Shown here in pieces: positions 34,791 through 44,070 of a stretch of DNA of 64,000 nt (positions within the stretch are counted from its first letter, which is position 1; every line of letters begins with the position of its first letter). The translations under genes were made by a program, and so were the position numbers. Source of the DNA: an uncultured Croceitalea sp. (GTDB taxonomy: Bacteria > Bacteroidota > Bacteroidia > Flavobacteriales > Flavobacteriaceae); assembly GCA_947499565.1 (NCBI GenBank), contig CANMOV010000009.1:1-64000 (forward strand), given 5' to 3'. The notes under the pieces were generated by a model, which saw only the letters and a list, made by a program, of their open reading frames with translations, was not told where the DNA came from and searched no databases.

Positions 34791-35698
34791 TGCGAGTATT
34801 AGTCTTTTTACTTTGTGTTAGTTCTTTTTCATTTGCGCAAAATATAGATTTTGGAGGACTTGTTGTTGACGCAAAGACCAATAAACCAATTCCATATGTA
34901 AATATTAGTTTTCTAAATACCTTAACAGGCACTTCTACTACAGAAGAAGGGAAATTTTCTTTAGAAATACCTAATTCATATTTGGCTAAAGAAATACATG
35001 TTTCCTCATTAGGTTATAAAGACACTGTGTTGTTAGCAAGTAATTTGTATAAGACAAAGCAGCTGAAAATGGAGGAGGCAACTTTTGAGTTAGAAGAAGT
35101 GGTTATTTCTAAAGCTTTAGGTGAATCTCAAGTGCTCAATCCAATTACAAGTTATAGCATTACCAGTGGTTTTGATTCCTCTTCCACACCATGGGTCTTA
35201 GCGCTTTATTTTCCAAATATTGGTGCTAGCAAAAAGTACTTAGAAACAGTAACGATATTCTTTAGAGATAAAAATGAGTTTAAGAGAGATCAGGCTAAAT
35301 TTAGGCTTCGTTTTTATAGCGTAAATCCAATAACTAAAAAGCCTGAAAAAGACTTAGTTCAAAAGAGTATAATTTTAGAAGCTGTTAAATCATACGATTA
35401 TACTTCAATTGACTTGTCTTCACTAAAATTAAAAATACCCCCGGAAGGTATCTATATTGGTTTAGAATGGCTTTTTATACCTTATAATTGGTATAGAAAG
35501 GATGAAAAGGATCAGTTGACAAACAAACAACGAATAGAAGATCGCTTTGCGCCAACTTTTGGAGGTATGTATACCAAAAATCAAAACTTTAAAGTTATGA
35601 TTTACGGGATGGGAGAATGGCGAGAATTTAAAGTTAAATCAAAAGATAATACGCAAAACTTTATCCCAGCAATAAGTGTAAAAGTCGCAAAAGGATAA
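34790..35698 (+). CDS. Exported protein with carboxypeptidase-regulatory-like domain
   Basis: 302 residues, signal peptide to ~16 (VSSFSFAQ). Residues ~20-100 are the CarboxypepD_reg-like module (GGLVVDAKTNKPIPYVNISF, STTEEGKFSLEIP, HVSSLGYKD) found at the N-terminus of TonB-dependent receptors. The remainder (~110-302) is a beta-rich domain without barrel features. It is probably periplasmic or on the cell surface. Translationally coupled to the exonuclease. Function unknown. Confidence 0.82.
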   Translation: MRVLVFLLCVSSFSFAQNIDFGGLVVDAKTNKPIPYVNISFLNTLTGTSTTEEGKFSLEIPNSYLAKEIHVSSLGYKDTVLLASNLYKTKQLKMEEATFELEEVVISKALGESQVLNPITSYSITSGFDSSSTPWVLALYFPNIGASKKYLETVTIFFRDKNEFKRDQAKFRLRFYSVNPITKKPEKDLVQKSIILEAVKSYDYTSIDLSSLKLKIPPEGIYIGLEWLFIPYNWYRKDEKDQLTNKQRIEDRFAPTFGGMYTKNQNFKVMIYGMGEWREFKVKSKDNTQNFIPAISVKVAKG

Positions 35699-35718
35699 TT
35701 TATAGTAATCTAATAAGA

Positions 35719-36330
35719 ATGAAACTAATTTGTATAGGCAGAAATTATGCCGCTCACATAGATGAATTAAACAATGAACGCCCATCTGAACCTGTAGTTT
35801 TTATTAAACCGGATTCAGCAATATTACCTAAAGAGCAAGATTTTTATATTCCAGAATTTTCAAATGAAATACACTACGAAGTTGAAGTCTTAGTCAAGAT
35901 TAAAAAAGTAGGTAAGCATATAGATGAAAAATTTGCGCATAAGTATTATGATGAGATAAGTTTAGGAATAGATTTTACTGCTAGGGACTTACAATCTGAA
36001 CTAAAATCTAAAGGATTACCTTGGGAGAAAGCAAAAGGATTTGATGGCGCTGCGGTAGTAGGTAAGTGGATAAATAAGAAAAAGTACGAAAATTTAGACA
36101 AATTAGGGTTTTCCTTGTTAAAAAATAGGGAAATTGTACAAAAAGGGGATACTAGCTTGATGTTGTGGAAGATAGATGCGCTTATTGCTTATGTATCTAC
36201 CTATTTTATGCTTAAAAAAGGCGATATTATCTATACGGGGACACCTGCTGGTGTTGGTAAAGTTGTAGCAAATGATTACCTTGAAGGTAGAATTGAAGGT
36301 GAAGATTTTTTTGCAATTAAAGTACGATAA
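35719..36330 (+). CDS. Fumarylacetoacetate hydrolase family protein
   Basis: 203 residues, the single-domain FAH form. Metal-site motifs: NYAAHIDELN at the start, EIHYEVEVLV and the GIDFTARDLQSEL stretch, then GDIIYTGTPAGVGKV. Such proteins hydrolyse or decarboxylate 2-oxo acid derivatives such as acylpyruvates or oxaloacetate. The substrate is not predictable. The stop codon overlaps the next start (TAATG). Confidence 0.9.
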   Translation: MKLICIGRNYAAHIDELNNERPSEPVVFIKPDSAILPKEQDFYIPEFSNEIHYEVEVLVKIKKVGKHIDEKFAHKYYDEISLGIDFTARDLQSELKSKGLPWEKAKGFDGAAVVGKWINKKKYENLDKLGFSLLKNREIVQKGDTSLMLWKIDALIAYVSTYFMLKKGDIIYTGTPAGVGKVVANDYLEGRIEGEDFFAIKVR

Positions 36331-36668
36331 TGATTTACAGTTTAGATAAGATAAATGAAATGGCGGAAGGAGATCAGGATTTTGTGGTTTCCGTAATAAC
36401 TGTTTTTTTAGAAGAAGTGCCAGAAGACCTTGAAAGCTTAGAAAATGCTATTGCAGCAAGAAATTTTGAGCAAGTCTATAAAATGGCGCACAAGATTAAG
36501 CCCAATGTGGATTTATTGGGCATGGAGCAAACTCGCGCTACAGCATTGGAAATAGAAACCTTAGGTAAAAGCGATGATAACCTAGCAGCTATTGAAGAAA
36601 AATTTCCTTTACTAAAGAAAGATATAGAGCAGGTATTGGCTGAACTTCATAAAGATTTTCAAGTATAA
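36330..36668 (+). CDS. Histidine phosphotransfer (HPt) domain protein
   Basis: 112 residues, only an HPt domain. The phosphorylatable His54 is in KMAHKIKPNVDLLGM, with the helical bundle pattern expected. It relays phosphate between a hybrid sensor kinase and a response regulator. No kinase or receiver is encoded nearby, so its partners are elsewhere. It overlaps the FAH gene by one base. Confidence 0.85.
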   Translation: MIYSLDKINEMAEGDQDFVVSVITVFLEEVPEDLESLENAIAARNFEQVYKMAHKIKPNVDLLGMEQTRATALEIETLGKSDDNLAAIEEKFPLLKKDIEQVLAELHKDFQV

Positions 36669-36700
36669 AATTTATTACTTCACTTAAACTCCCTTTTAAG

Positions 36701-36708
36701 TATTTTTG
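36701..36708 (+). promoter_or_regulatory. -7 element of cinA
   Basis: TATTTTTG fits TAnnTTTG; the ATG is 40 nt downstream. Confidence 0.5.
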
Positions 36709-36748
36709 CTACCTAATATCTTGATGATTTCAAGTATAAAGTTTATGC

Positions 36749-37996
36749 ATGCAAGCCGAAATAATTACGATTGGAGATGAAATTTTGATTGGACAAATAG
36801 TTGATACAAACTCGGCTTTCATCTCTAAGGAGCTTAATAAAATTGGGGTTTCTGTTTACCAAATCACTTCAATACAAGATGATAAAAAGCATATATTAGA
36901 AGCGCTTAAAGACGCAAACAAACGATCGCAAGTTGTTATAATAACAGGTGGATTAGGACCTACTAAAGATGATATTACCAAACACACTTTATGTGAATAT
37001 TTTGGTGACACTTTAGTTGAAAATAAAGAAGTTCTTAGGCATATAGAGATGCTCTTTGCAAAATATATTTCCACACCAATTTCTGACTTAAACAGACTAC
37101 AGGCCTTAGTGCCCACTAAAGCTTCAGTTTTAAAAAATGAATTTGGAACTGCACCTGGACTTTGGATGGAAAAAGATGGAACTTCTTTTATTTCATTGCC
37201 TGGTGTTCCTTTTGAGATGAAGGGGTTGATTAAATCAGCAGTGCTTCCTAGAATTATTGCGCAATACAAGCGCCCACATATTTTGCATAAAACTATTATG
37301 ACCTATGGTTTAGGGGAAAGTGCAATAGCAGAAAGAATAGAAGATTGGGAAAATAAGCTCCCAGAGGCTATAAAACTTGCATACTTGCCAAACTTAGGAA
37401 GAGTAAGGCTTCGCTTGTCTGCTAAAGGGAATGATAAGGATGGCCTTAAAGCATTGATAGCATCAGAAACAAAAAAATTATACCCCCTAATTGGTGAAAT
37501 TATTTATGGCGAAGAAGAAGATGAAAGCATAGAAGCTGCTATTGCTAATATGCTTACGGAAAAAGGAATGACCTTAGCAACAGCAGAAAGTTTTACTGGC
37601 GGAAAAATTGCAGAGCAACTAACAACCATACCAGGGGCTTCTAAATATTTTAAAGGTAGTGTAGTAAGCTATGCAACTGAAACAAAGATTAAGTTGTTAG
37701 GTGTTGATAAGGAGCTTATTAAAAAACATTCTGTGGTAAGCGAAGAAGTAGCGGTTGCTATGGCCCGCAATGCAAAACAAATTCTAGACACCGATTTTGC
37801 AATCGCTACTACAGGAAATGCGGGACCAACAAAAGGAGATTCCAATGAACCGGTAGGAACAGTTTTTATTGCTATTAGTACGCCAAATCAAAGTTTTGCG
37901 CAAAAATTTACCATGGGAAACCATCGAGAACGCATAGTTCAAAAGTCTGTAAATAAAGCTTTTGAATTATTACAAAAAGAAATTCTAAATTTCTGA
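36749..37996 (+). CDS. cinA: CinA family protein (nicotinamide-nucleotide amidase / pyrophosphatase)
   Basis: 415 residues, the full two-domain form. The N-terminal MoaB-like COG1058 domain (~1-250; [32 protein letters not shown]) has ADP-ribose pyrophosphatase activity in relatives. The C-terminal CinA domain (~255-415; [31 protein letters not shown]) deamidates NMN. Together they recycle NAD. The C-terminal motif [14 protein letters not shown] differs slightly from the usual AGPTGG. It precedes the ribosomal-protein operon. Confidence 0.92.
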   Translation: MQAEIITIGDEILIGQIVDTNSAFISKELNKIGVSVYQITSIQDDKKHILEALKDANKRSQVVIITGGLGPTKDDITKHTLCEYFGDTLVENKEVLRHIEMLFAKYISTPISDLNRLQALVPTKASVLKNEFGTAPGLWMEKDGTSFISLPGVPFEMKGLIKSAVLPRIIAQYKRPHILHKTIMTYGLGESAIAERIEDWENKLPEAIKLAYLPNLGRVRLRLSAKGNDKDGLKALIASETKKLYPLIGEIIYGEEEDESIEAAIANMLTEKGMTLATAESFTGGKIAEQLTTIPGASKYFKGSVVSYATETKIKLLGVDKELIKKHSVVSEEVAVAMARNAKQILDTDFAIATTGNAGPTKGDSNEPVGTVFIAISTPNQSFAQKFTMGNHRERIVQKSVNKAFELLQKEILNF

Positions 37997-38004
37997 ATTA
38001 TAAT

Positions 38005-38035
38005 TTTGTGTGTCTAAGAGAAATAACTAAATTTG
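38005..38035 (+). promoter_or_regulatory. Promoter of the rpmB-rpmG operon
   Basis: -33 TTTG at 38005-38008 and -7 TAAATTTG at 38028-38035 with a 19-nt spacer, a very good match to the Bacteroidota consensus. The ATG is 34 nt downstream. Confidence 0.7.
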
Positions 38036-38068
38036 CAGCCTCAATAAAATCACTCAAAAGTTAGGCAG

Positions 38069-38305
38069 ATGTCCAAAGTTTGTGAAGTTACAGGTAAAAA
38101 GGTGATGTTTGGTAATAATGTCTCTTTCTCTATCAATAAAACGAAGAGAAGGTTTGATATTAATATCTCTAAGAAAAAATTCTACATCCCTGAAGAAGAT
38201 AAGTGGGTAACACTTAATGTTTCCTCTAAAGGAATCAAAATAATTAACAGAAAAGGTATCACTGCTGCTTTAAAGGACGCAAGAGCCAAAGGTTTTGTTA
38301 AGTAA
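38069..38305 (+). CDS. rpmB: 50S ribosomal protein L28
   Basis: 78 residues, standard length for Bacteroidota. N-terminal SKVCEVTGKKVMFGNNVSFS and the basic KTKRRFDIN core are characteristic. It has only one of the zinc-site cysteines, so it is a zinc-independent form. First gene of rpmB-rpmG-DUF4295, with an excellent promoter. Confidence 0.97.
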   Translation: MSKVCEVTGKKVMFGNNVSFSINKTKRRFDINISKKKFYIPEEDKWVTLNVSSKGIKIINRKGITAALKDARAKGFVK

Positions 38306-38317
38306 AAGTATTAGAAA

Positions 38318-38500
38318 ATGGCAAAGAAAGGCAACAGAGTACAGGTTATCTTAGAATGTACAGAGCACAAGGAGTCAGGTCAACCTGGTACTTCTAGATA
38401 CATAACTACTAAGAATAAAAAGAACACGCCAGATAGATTAGAAATTAAAAAATTCAATCCTATCTTAAAGCGTATGACTGTTCATAAAGAAATTAAATAA
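38318..38500 (+). CDS. rpmG: 50S ribosomal protein L33
   Basis: 60 residues. [20 protein letters not shown], then [19 protein letters not shown], is L33. A single Cys remains, so this is the zinc-free form. It follows rpmB by 12 bp. Confidence 0.97.
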   Translation: MAKKGNRVQVILECTEHKESGQPGTSRYITTKNKKNTPDRLEIKKFNPILKRMTVHKEIK

Positions 38501-38531
38501 GGTTTCTAGAAAACCATAAAGAAAACAACTC

Positions 38532-38684
38532 ATGGCAAAGAAGACAGTAGCAACACTTCAAGGAAGCTCAAAAAGATTAACAAAAGCCATTAAAATGGTA
38601 AAGTCTCCAAAAACTGGTGCTTACACTTTTGTTGAATCTGTAATGTCACCAGAATTGGTAAACGATTGGTTATCTAAGCAATAA
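38532..38684 (+). CDS. DUF4295 small basic protein
   Basis: 50 residues from the ATG at 38532: MAKKTVATLQGSSKRLTKAI, then KMVKSPKTGAYTFVESVM. It is the Bacteroidota-specific DUF4295 protein always found beside rpmG. It is probably ribosome-associated; function not known. 31 bp after rpmG, ending at the operon terminator. Confidence 0.95.
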   Translation: MAKKTVATLQGSSKRLTKAIKMVKSPKTGAYTFVESVMSPELVNDWLSKQ

Positions 38685-38709
38685 GCTAACGTTCAAAATA
38701 TAATATTAG

Positions 38710-38734
38710 AGCCACTCATTCGAGTGGCTTTTTT
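38710..38734 (+). terminator. Terminator of the rpmB-rpmG-DUF4295 operon
   Basis: AGCCACTC / GAGTGGCT stem (38710-38717, 38722-38729), loop ATTC, then a run of T. Confidence 0.9.
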
Positions 38735-38786
38735 AGTTTAGTACTTATTTAAAAACAAGCACTTTAATAAACTCCCCTTACTTTCC

Positions 38787-38794
38787 TATCTTTG
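38787..38794 (+). promoter_or_regulatory. -7 element of ftsY
   Basis: TATCTTTG fits TAnnTTTG; the ATG is 20 nt downstream. It follows the ribosomal-protein terminator. Confidence 0.55.
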
Positions 38795-38814
38795 ATTTTC
38801 AATGAAAAATAATA

Positions 38815-39771
38815 ATGAGTCTTTTTAAAAATATATTCTCCAAGGACAAAAAAGAAACCCTCGATAAAGGCTTGGAAAAGTCCAAAACGAGCTTTTTTGG
38901 TAAACTAAGCAAAGCTGTTGCTGGCAAATCTAAAGTAGATGATGAAGTGCTAGATAATCTTGAGGAGGTTTTGGTAACTTCTGATGTAGGCGTAAATACC
39001 ACCCTAAAGATAATAGAACGAATAGAAGTGCGTGTCTCCAGAGATAAATACATGGGTACTGAAGAATTGAATAAAATTCTTCGTGAAGAAATTGCAGGAT
39101 TACTTTCTGAAACTCACGTAGGTGAGGATGCCGATTTTTCCCTACCTGCAACACATAAACCACATGTAATAATGGTGGTAGGCGTAAATGGAGTAGGTAA
39201 GACTACTACTATAGGAAAATTAGCTAAACAATTTAAAGACAAAGGTTTAAAAGTGGTATTGGGTGCCGGAGATACTTTTCGTGCAGCTGCAATTGACCAA
39301 TTAGAGGTTTGGGCCAATCGGGTAGAGGTGCCTATTGTTAAACAAAAGATGGGTAGTGACCCAGCTTCTGTGGCTTTTGATACGCTTAATTCTGCTGTTG
39401 CTGACGATGCAGATGTTGTTCTTATAGATACTGCAGGTAGACTTCACAATAAAGTTAATTTAATGAACGAGCTTACCAAGGTAAAGCGGGTAATGCAAAA
39501 AGTTGTGCCAGACGCTCCACACGAGGTATTATTGGTGTTGGATGGTTCTACAGGGCAAAACGCTTTTGAGCAAGCCAAAGAGTTTACAAAGGCAACCGAA
39601 GTAACCTCATTAGCTGTAACCAAATTAGATGGTACTGCTAAAGGCGGTGTTGTAATTGGTATTTCAGACCAGTTTCAAATACCAGTAAAATATATTGGTG
39701 TAGGTGAGGGCATTGAAGATTTGCAAGTCTTTAATAAATACGAGTTTGTAGATTCTTTTTTTAATATCTAG
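38815..39771 (+). CDS. ftsY: Signal recognition particle receptor FtsY
   Basis: 318 residues, short form lacking a long acidic A domain. SRP-GTPase motifs: GVNGVGKTTTIGKLA (P-loop at ~123-137), DTFRAAAIDQLE, DTAGRL, TKLDGTAKGG. It docks ribosome-SRP complexes at the Sec translocon. In many Bacteroidota ftsY is next to rimO; here five genes separate them. It has its own promoter. Confidence 0.96.
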   Translation: MSLFKNIFSKDKKETLDKGLEKSKTSFFGKLSKAVAGKSKVDDEVLDNLEEVLVTSDVGVNTTLKIIERIEVRVSRDKYMGTEELNKILREEIAGLLSETHVGEDADFSLPATHKPHVIMVVGVNGVGKTTTIGKLAKQFKDKGLKVVLGAGDTFRAAAIDQLEVWANRVEVPIVKQKMGSDPASVAFDTLNSAVADDADVVLIDTAGRLHNKVNLMNELTKVKRVMQKVVPDAPHEVLLVLDGSTGQNAFEQAKEFTKATEVTSLAVTKLDGTAKGGVVIGISDQFQIPVKYIGVGEGIEDLQVFNKYEFVDSFFNI

Positions 39772-39773
39772 GT

Positions 39774-40631
39774 ATGAGAGTTTTTAATCTTATACTCTTA
39801 TCACTTTTATTTAATACTACATTCTCACAAATAACCCATCCAAAAGCAAGTCCGTTTGCTAAAGTAGTACAGGAAGTAGGCTTATCTACAATTACCATTG
39901 ACTATTCTAGACCAGCTGTTAGAGGACGTAAAATATTTGGAAATCTTGTTCCTTATGGCCGTATTTGGCGTGTTGGGGCTAATGAAAGCACAAAAATCAC
40001 AGTTGATACAGATTTGGAGATTTTGGGAAATTTGCTGCCTAAAGGAACCTACGCACTATATGCTTTCCCGGACAAAGAAGTTTGGCAAATAGTTTTCCAT
40101 ACTAATACTTCGCATTGGGGAGATGGTCGCAAGAACTATAACCCAGAAGAAGATTTGTTTCGAATTTCGGTTAGTCCCGAACAAATTCCGTATCATCAGG
40201 AGAACTTTTTAATCGTTTTTGATTCCATAACTCATAATTCCACGAACCTTAATTTAATTTGGGCTGATACCAAAGTAAGCCTTCCATTCAAAGTAGATAC
40301 AGAGGCCCAAATGGAATTGGAAATTACAGCGCAGTTAAAAGAGAATCCCACAGCTCAAACCTACTATGAAGCTGCTCGTTACTTACAAGAAAAAGGTAGC
40401 GATTTTCAACGTGCCCTCAATTATTTAAATCTGGCGCTTGAGTTAGGTGGAGATACTTACTATTTTCATCGTGTTAAATCTATAGTTGAAGCAGAACTAG
40501 GAAATTATAAAGCTGCAATCTCTTCAGCTCAAAAATCCCTAAAAATTGCTACAGCACTAGAAAAGGATGAGTTTGTTCGAATGAATGAACAAAATATTAA
40601 AAAGTGGAAAGCACTTCTAAAAAATAAGTAG
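39774..40631 (+). CDS. DUF2911 exported protein
   Basis: 285 residues, signal peptide to ~19 (LLFNTTFSQ). The DUF2911 core is residues ~20-175 (SPFAKVVQEVGLSTITIDYS, GRIWRVGANESTKI, LPKGTYALYAFP). The C-terminal ~100 residues contain TPR-like helices (YYEAARYLQEKG, NLALELGGDTYYFH). Function unknown. The start is 2 bp after ftsY, so it shares its transcript. Confidence 0.87.
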   Translation: MRVFNLILLSLLFNTTFSQITHPKASPFAKVVQEVGLSTITIDYSRPAVRGRKIFGNLVPYGRIWRVGANESTKITVDTDLEILGNLLPKGTYALYAFPDKEVWQIVFHTNTSHWGDGRKNYNPEEDLFRISVSPEQIPYHQENFLIVFDSITHNSTNLNLIWADTKVSLPFKVDTEAQMELEITAQLKENPTAQTYYEAARYLQEKGSDFQRALNYLNLALELGGDTYYFHRVKSIVEAELGNYKAAISSAQKSLKIATALEKDEFVRMNEQNIKKWKALLKNK

Positions 40632-40695
40632 CAGCTCAATTTTAAATCGAGAGGTAGAAATCTTATATTTAAGACTCTCTAAATACTTCTTTATA

Positions 40696-42393
40696 ATGAC
40701 AAAGATATTCTCTCTGAGCTTCGGAAAAATACTATTATTAGCATGCTTAATCGCATTAAACATTTCCTGCAAAAACACTGCTGAAAACAAAGAAATTGAC
40801 CCAAACATTGTGCTTTGGACCCCTTATAATGATTCCTTGGAAGTTGTTGCGAATGCTGAGCATGAAAATGGGCGAATGCGCTACAAACTCATTCAGTCGA
40901 AAGTGTTAGATAAAAATGATGTATTTAGACCGCTTTACTATGAGGTTTCTCAATTTTCAGACGAACGTTATGCTGAAATGAAACCGATGGTTTTAGAACA
41001 GGATATAAGTACCATCCAAAACCATATTGCCCAAAGTAAATTTTCATACGAAGAATTGGTTCTTTTTTACTTAAAAAGAATTTATAAGTATGAGTTAGAG
41101 AATAGTACAACCCTAAATACGGTTATTGCTTTAAATCCCGATGTTTTAGAAGAAGCACGTAATCTAGATAAGAATGGAAAAGGATTACACCCTATTTATG
41201 GAATGCCAATTCTTTTAAAAGACAACATTGGTACAAAACATATGAAGACGACTGCAGGTGCCATTGCATTACAACAAAATAGAACTGATGATGCTTTTAT
41301 TGTAGAGCGTTTAAAAGAAAACGGTGCATTGATCTTAGGGAAAGTAAATTTAAGCGAATGGGCTTATTTCCTATGCTCCGGCTGTCCAGTAGGTTATAGT
41401 GCAGTAGGAGGACAAACTTTAAATCCCTATGGACGACGTGTTTTTGAGACTGGAGGCTCTAGTTCGGGCAGTGGAACATCGGTAGCTGCCAATTATGCAG
41501 TAGCAGCTGTTGGTACTGAAACCTCCGGGTCAATCTTATCCCCTTCTAGTCAAAACTCTGTTGTAGGTTTAAAACCGACCATTGGTTTGCTAGGTAGAAC
41601 TGGTATTGTTCCAATATCGAGTACCTTGGATACTCCAGGACCAATGACACGCAATGTAACTGATAATGCAATTTTATTGTCAGCGATGATGGGACATGAT
41701 GTTAGAGATAAAGCTTCAGTAAAAGAAAACTACACAGGTATTTATACTTCTGGAGAAAGACCAATTCCTCTAAAAGAACTAAAATTAGGAGTGTTTAAAG
41801 GTCTTATGGAAAACGATTCTATTTATAACGCTACCATTACTAAATTGAAAGATGCAGGAGCGGAAATTGTTGAATTTGCACCTCCAGAAGTTGATATGAG
41901 TGGGTTCCTCTCCATACTAAATATTGATATGCGGAATGATTTACCAGATTATATAGATGCTGAAGTTCAGGATAAAGGTGCCGTAAAAATTGCTTCTATT
42001 AAAGATGCGGTTGCCTTTAATAATCAAGATTCGTTAGTGCGAATTCCTTATGGGCAAGCATTATTTGAAGGTATTTTGGCGGACTCTACTTCTACAGAAG
42101 AACTCGTGGAAATTAAAGAAAGGTTGCAAACTAATGGGCGTATTTATTTTAATGAAGCTATGGATAAACATGATTTAGATGCTATTTTGTCTATTAACAA
42201 TTATCATGCAGGTTTTGCTGCTGTAGCCAAGTATCCAGCGCTCACAATACCTATGGGTTATAAAGTTACTGGAGAGCCTATTAGTCTGACATTTATTGGC
42301 AAACAATTTTCTGAAGGGAACCTGTTAAGAATGGGGAAAGCCTTTGAAGATTTAACAAAAGTGCGTAAGATTCCTCAAGGGTATAAAGAATAA
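40696..42393 (+). CDS. Amidase-signature family lipoprotein
   Basis: 565 residues with a lipoprotein signal (LNISC, Cys25). Amidase signature with Lys175 (PILLKDNIGT), the Gly/Ser-rich GGSSSGSGTS at ~253-262 carrying the cis-Ser, and nucleophile Ser279 in GTETSGSILSPSS. The triad is complete. It hydrolyses an amide; substrate unknown, but relatives cleave small-peptide or aryl amides. Periplasmic or surface location is implied. The next gene is the GH16 enzyme 11 bp away. Confidence 0.9.
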   Translation: MTKIFSLSFGKILLLACLIALNISCKNTAENKEIDPNIVLWTPYNDSLEVVANAEHENGRMRYKLIQSKVLDKNDVFRPLYYEVSQFSDERYAEMKPMVLEQDISTIQNHIAQSKFSYEELVLFYLKRIYKYELENSTTLNTVIALNPDVLEEARNLDKNGKGLHPIYGMPILLKDNIGTKHMKTTAGAIALQQNRTDDAFIVERLKENGALILGKVNLSEWAYFLCSGCPVGYSAVGGQTLNPYGRRVFETGGSSSGSGTSVAANYAVAAVGTETSGSILSPSSQNSVVGLKPTIGLLGRTGIVPISSTLDTPGPMTRNVTDNAILLSAMMGHDVRDKASVKENYTGIYTSGERPIPLKELKLGVFKGLMENDSIYNATITKLKDAGAEIVEFAPPEVDMSGFLSILNIDMRNDLPDYIDAEVQDKGAVKIASIKDAVAFNNQDSLVRIPYGQALFEGILADSTSTEELVEIKERLQTNGRIYFNEAMDKHDLDAILSINNYHAGFAAVAKYPALTIPMGYKVTGEPISLTFIGKQFSEGNLLRMGKAFEDLTKVRKIPQGYKE

Positions 42394-42404
42394 TAAATCT
42401 TGAA

Positions 42405-43280
42405 ATGAAGAAAAAAATTATAATTTTTAGTGTCGTAATTGTTGGGTTATTACTTTGCTTTTATATTGTAAATAAAGAGCCTAAAAATGATAAATCTGAT
42501 TCGAAGGATATCGCAGAAAGTAATACGACTTTAGCGCTTAAATCTTTAGTTTGGGCAGATGAATTTGATGGTAACGGACCAATTGATTCTGAAAAGTGGT
42601 ATCAGCAAACTCAACTCCCTCCTGGTGGAAGTTGGTGGGGTGGTATAATTCAGCATTATACGGATAGTGAAACTAATTCTTATGTTAAAGATGGTTATTT
42701 AAACCTTGTTGCTAAAAAAGAAACATTAGAAGATCAAGGAGAGGTAAAGAATTATACTTCGGCTAGACTGAATTCAAAGTTTGCGTTCACTTATGGTAAA
42801 ATAGAGATTAGGGCAAAACTACCAACAGGTAATGGAACTTGGCCAGCAATATGGATGCTAAACAAGAATATTGATGAAGATGGTGCCTATTGGGATAATA
42901 AAGGTTTTGGAACCACCAAATGGCCCTATTGCGGAGAGGTAGATATAGTAGAACATTGGGGTAAAAACCAAGATTATGTGTCAAGTGCTGTGCATAACGG
43001 ATCGAGCTACGGAGATATAGTGGAGAATGTTGGAGGTCAAAAAATAGCTAATGTTTCGGAAGAATTTCACATATATGCCCTAGAATGGACTAAAGATAAA
43101 ATGATTTTCAGTGTTGATGGAACACAACATTTTAAATATGAACCAACAGATAAGAATTCAGATACTTGGCCCTACGATTCAGATTATTATTTGATATTAA
43201 ATATTGCAATAGAACCTGCCATAGATCCTAATTTTGTGGAAAGTCCTATGGTAGTGGACTACATCAGGATTTATCAATAA
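42405..43280 (+). CDS. Family GH16 glycoside hydrolase (laminarinase-like)
   Basis: 291 residues. N-terminal hydrophobic segment (~4-22) anchors or exports it. The catalytic motif GEVDIVEHWG has Glu178 (nucleophile) and Glu183 (acid/base). SLVWADEFDGNGP at the start of the domain and the C-terminal VDYIRIYQ are typical of beta-1,3-glucanases. It should cleave laminarin-like glucans, common in marine algae. Only 11 bp after the amidase; it is not in a SusC/D locus, so it may act alone. Confidence 0.92.
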   Translation: MKKKIIIFSVVIVGLLLCFYIVNKEPKNDKSDSKDIAESNTTLALKSLVWADEFDGNGPIDSEKWYQQTQLPPGGSWWGGIIQHYTDSETNSYVKDGYLNLVAKKETLEDQGEVKNYTSARLNSKFAFTYGKIEIRAKLPTGNGTWPAIWMLNKNIDEDGAYWDNKGFGTTKWPYCGEVDIVEHWGKNQDYVSSAVHNGSSYGDIVENVGGQKIANVSEEFHIYALEWTKDKMIFSVDGTQHFKYEPTDKNSDTWPYDSDYYLILNIAIEPAIDPNFVESPMVVDYIRIYQ

Positions 43281-43349
43281 TATATTCTAGTAGGAAAAAT
43301 AGGTTGGAAGCAAACGACGATTAAAAATAAAACGTACTGTAATAATTAT

Positions 43350-44006
43350 ATGAGTAAAGAAAAATCAATTTTTAAAAAATACCCTTCTTTAGAACAAGCT
43401 ACCGAGATAAAGGAATTATTAGAAAGCAATGGTATTGAATCGATTCTTGCCGATAATGTTCCGCCAGTTGATGTTACTTTTTCCGGAAGCACTTTAGAAC
43501 ATCAATTTGAAATTAGAATAAAACAATCTGACTTTAAAGAAGCTGAGAAAATTCTGGAAAAGAGGGCAGAAAATTTAATAGATAAGGTTGATAATGACTA
43601 TTATCTTTTCGATTTTTCTGATGAGGAGCTTTATGATATCCTTTTAAAATCAGATGAATGGAATGAGTTTGATTACACATTAGCTCAAAAAATTCTTAAA
43701 CAAAAAGGGAAACCCGTAGATAAAGACTTATTAAACTCCCTGAAAAAACAGAGACTAGAACAACTCGCTAAACCAGAAGAGAGTCAGAAAGCTTGGATAA
43801 TGGCAGGTTATATTTTTGCTATGCTTGGTGGGCTTTTAGGAATCATAATCGGTTATTTTTTATGGACAGCTAAAAAGACGCTACCAAATGGACAAAAAGT
43901 TCATACATATTCTGAAAAGGATAGAAAGCAAGGTAAAATTATATTTATAATTGCCATAATTATTTTTCCAACCGCTTTAATATTAAGAGCTTTTAGTGGA
44001 ATTTAA
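43350..44006 (+). CDS. DUF2007-type membrane protein
   Basis: 218 residues. Residues ~8-70 (IFKKYPSLEQATEIKELLES, NGIESILADNVPPVDVTFSG) match DUF2007, a small domain related to signal-transducing PII-like folds. Two C-terminal hydrophobic segments (~150-172, ~198-215) anchor it. Function unknown. It stands 69 bp after the GH16 gene. Confidence 0.8.
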   Translation: MSKEKSIFKKYPSLEQATEIKELLESNGIESILADNVPPVDVTFSGSTLEHQFEIRIKQSDFKEAEKILEKRAENLIDKVDNDYYLFDFSDEELYDILLKSDEWNEFDYTLAQKILKQKGKPVDKDLLNSLKKQRLEQLAKPEESQKAWIMAGYIFAMLGGLLGIIIGYFLWTAKKTLPNGQKVHTYSEKDRKQGKIIFIIAIIIFPTALILRAFSGI

Positions 44007-44070
44007 AAATGTCTTATTAAGTTGGTTATAATTTATTGTAACTATTGTTGTTTCTGATTAAGCTGAGATT

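Noticed and set aside
36856..37269. 137-residue minus-strand ORF inside cinA
   Set aside because: Antisense to a conserved two-domain protein; no homology features.
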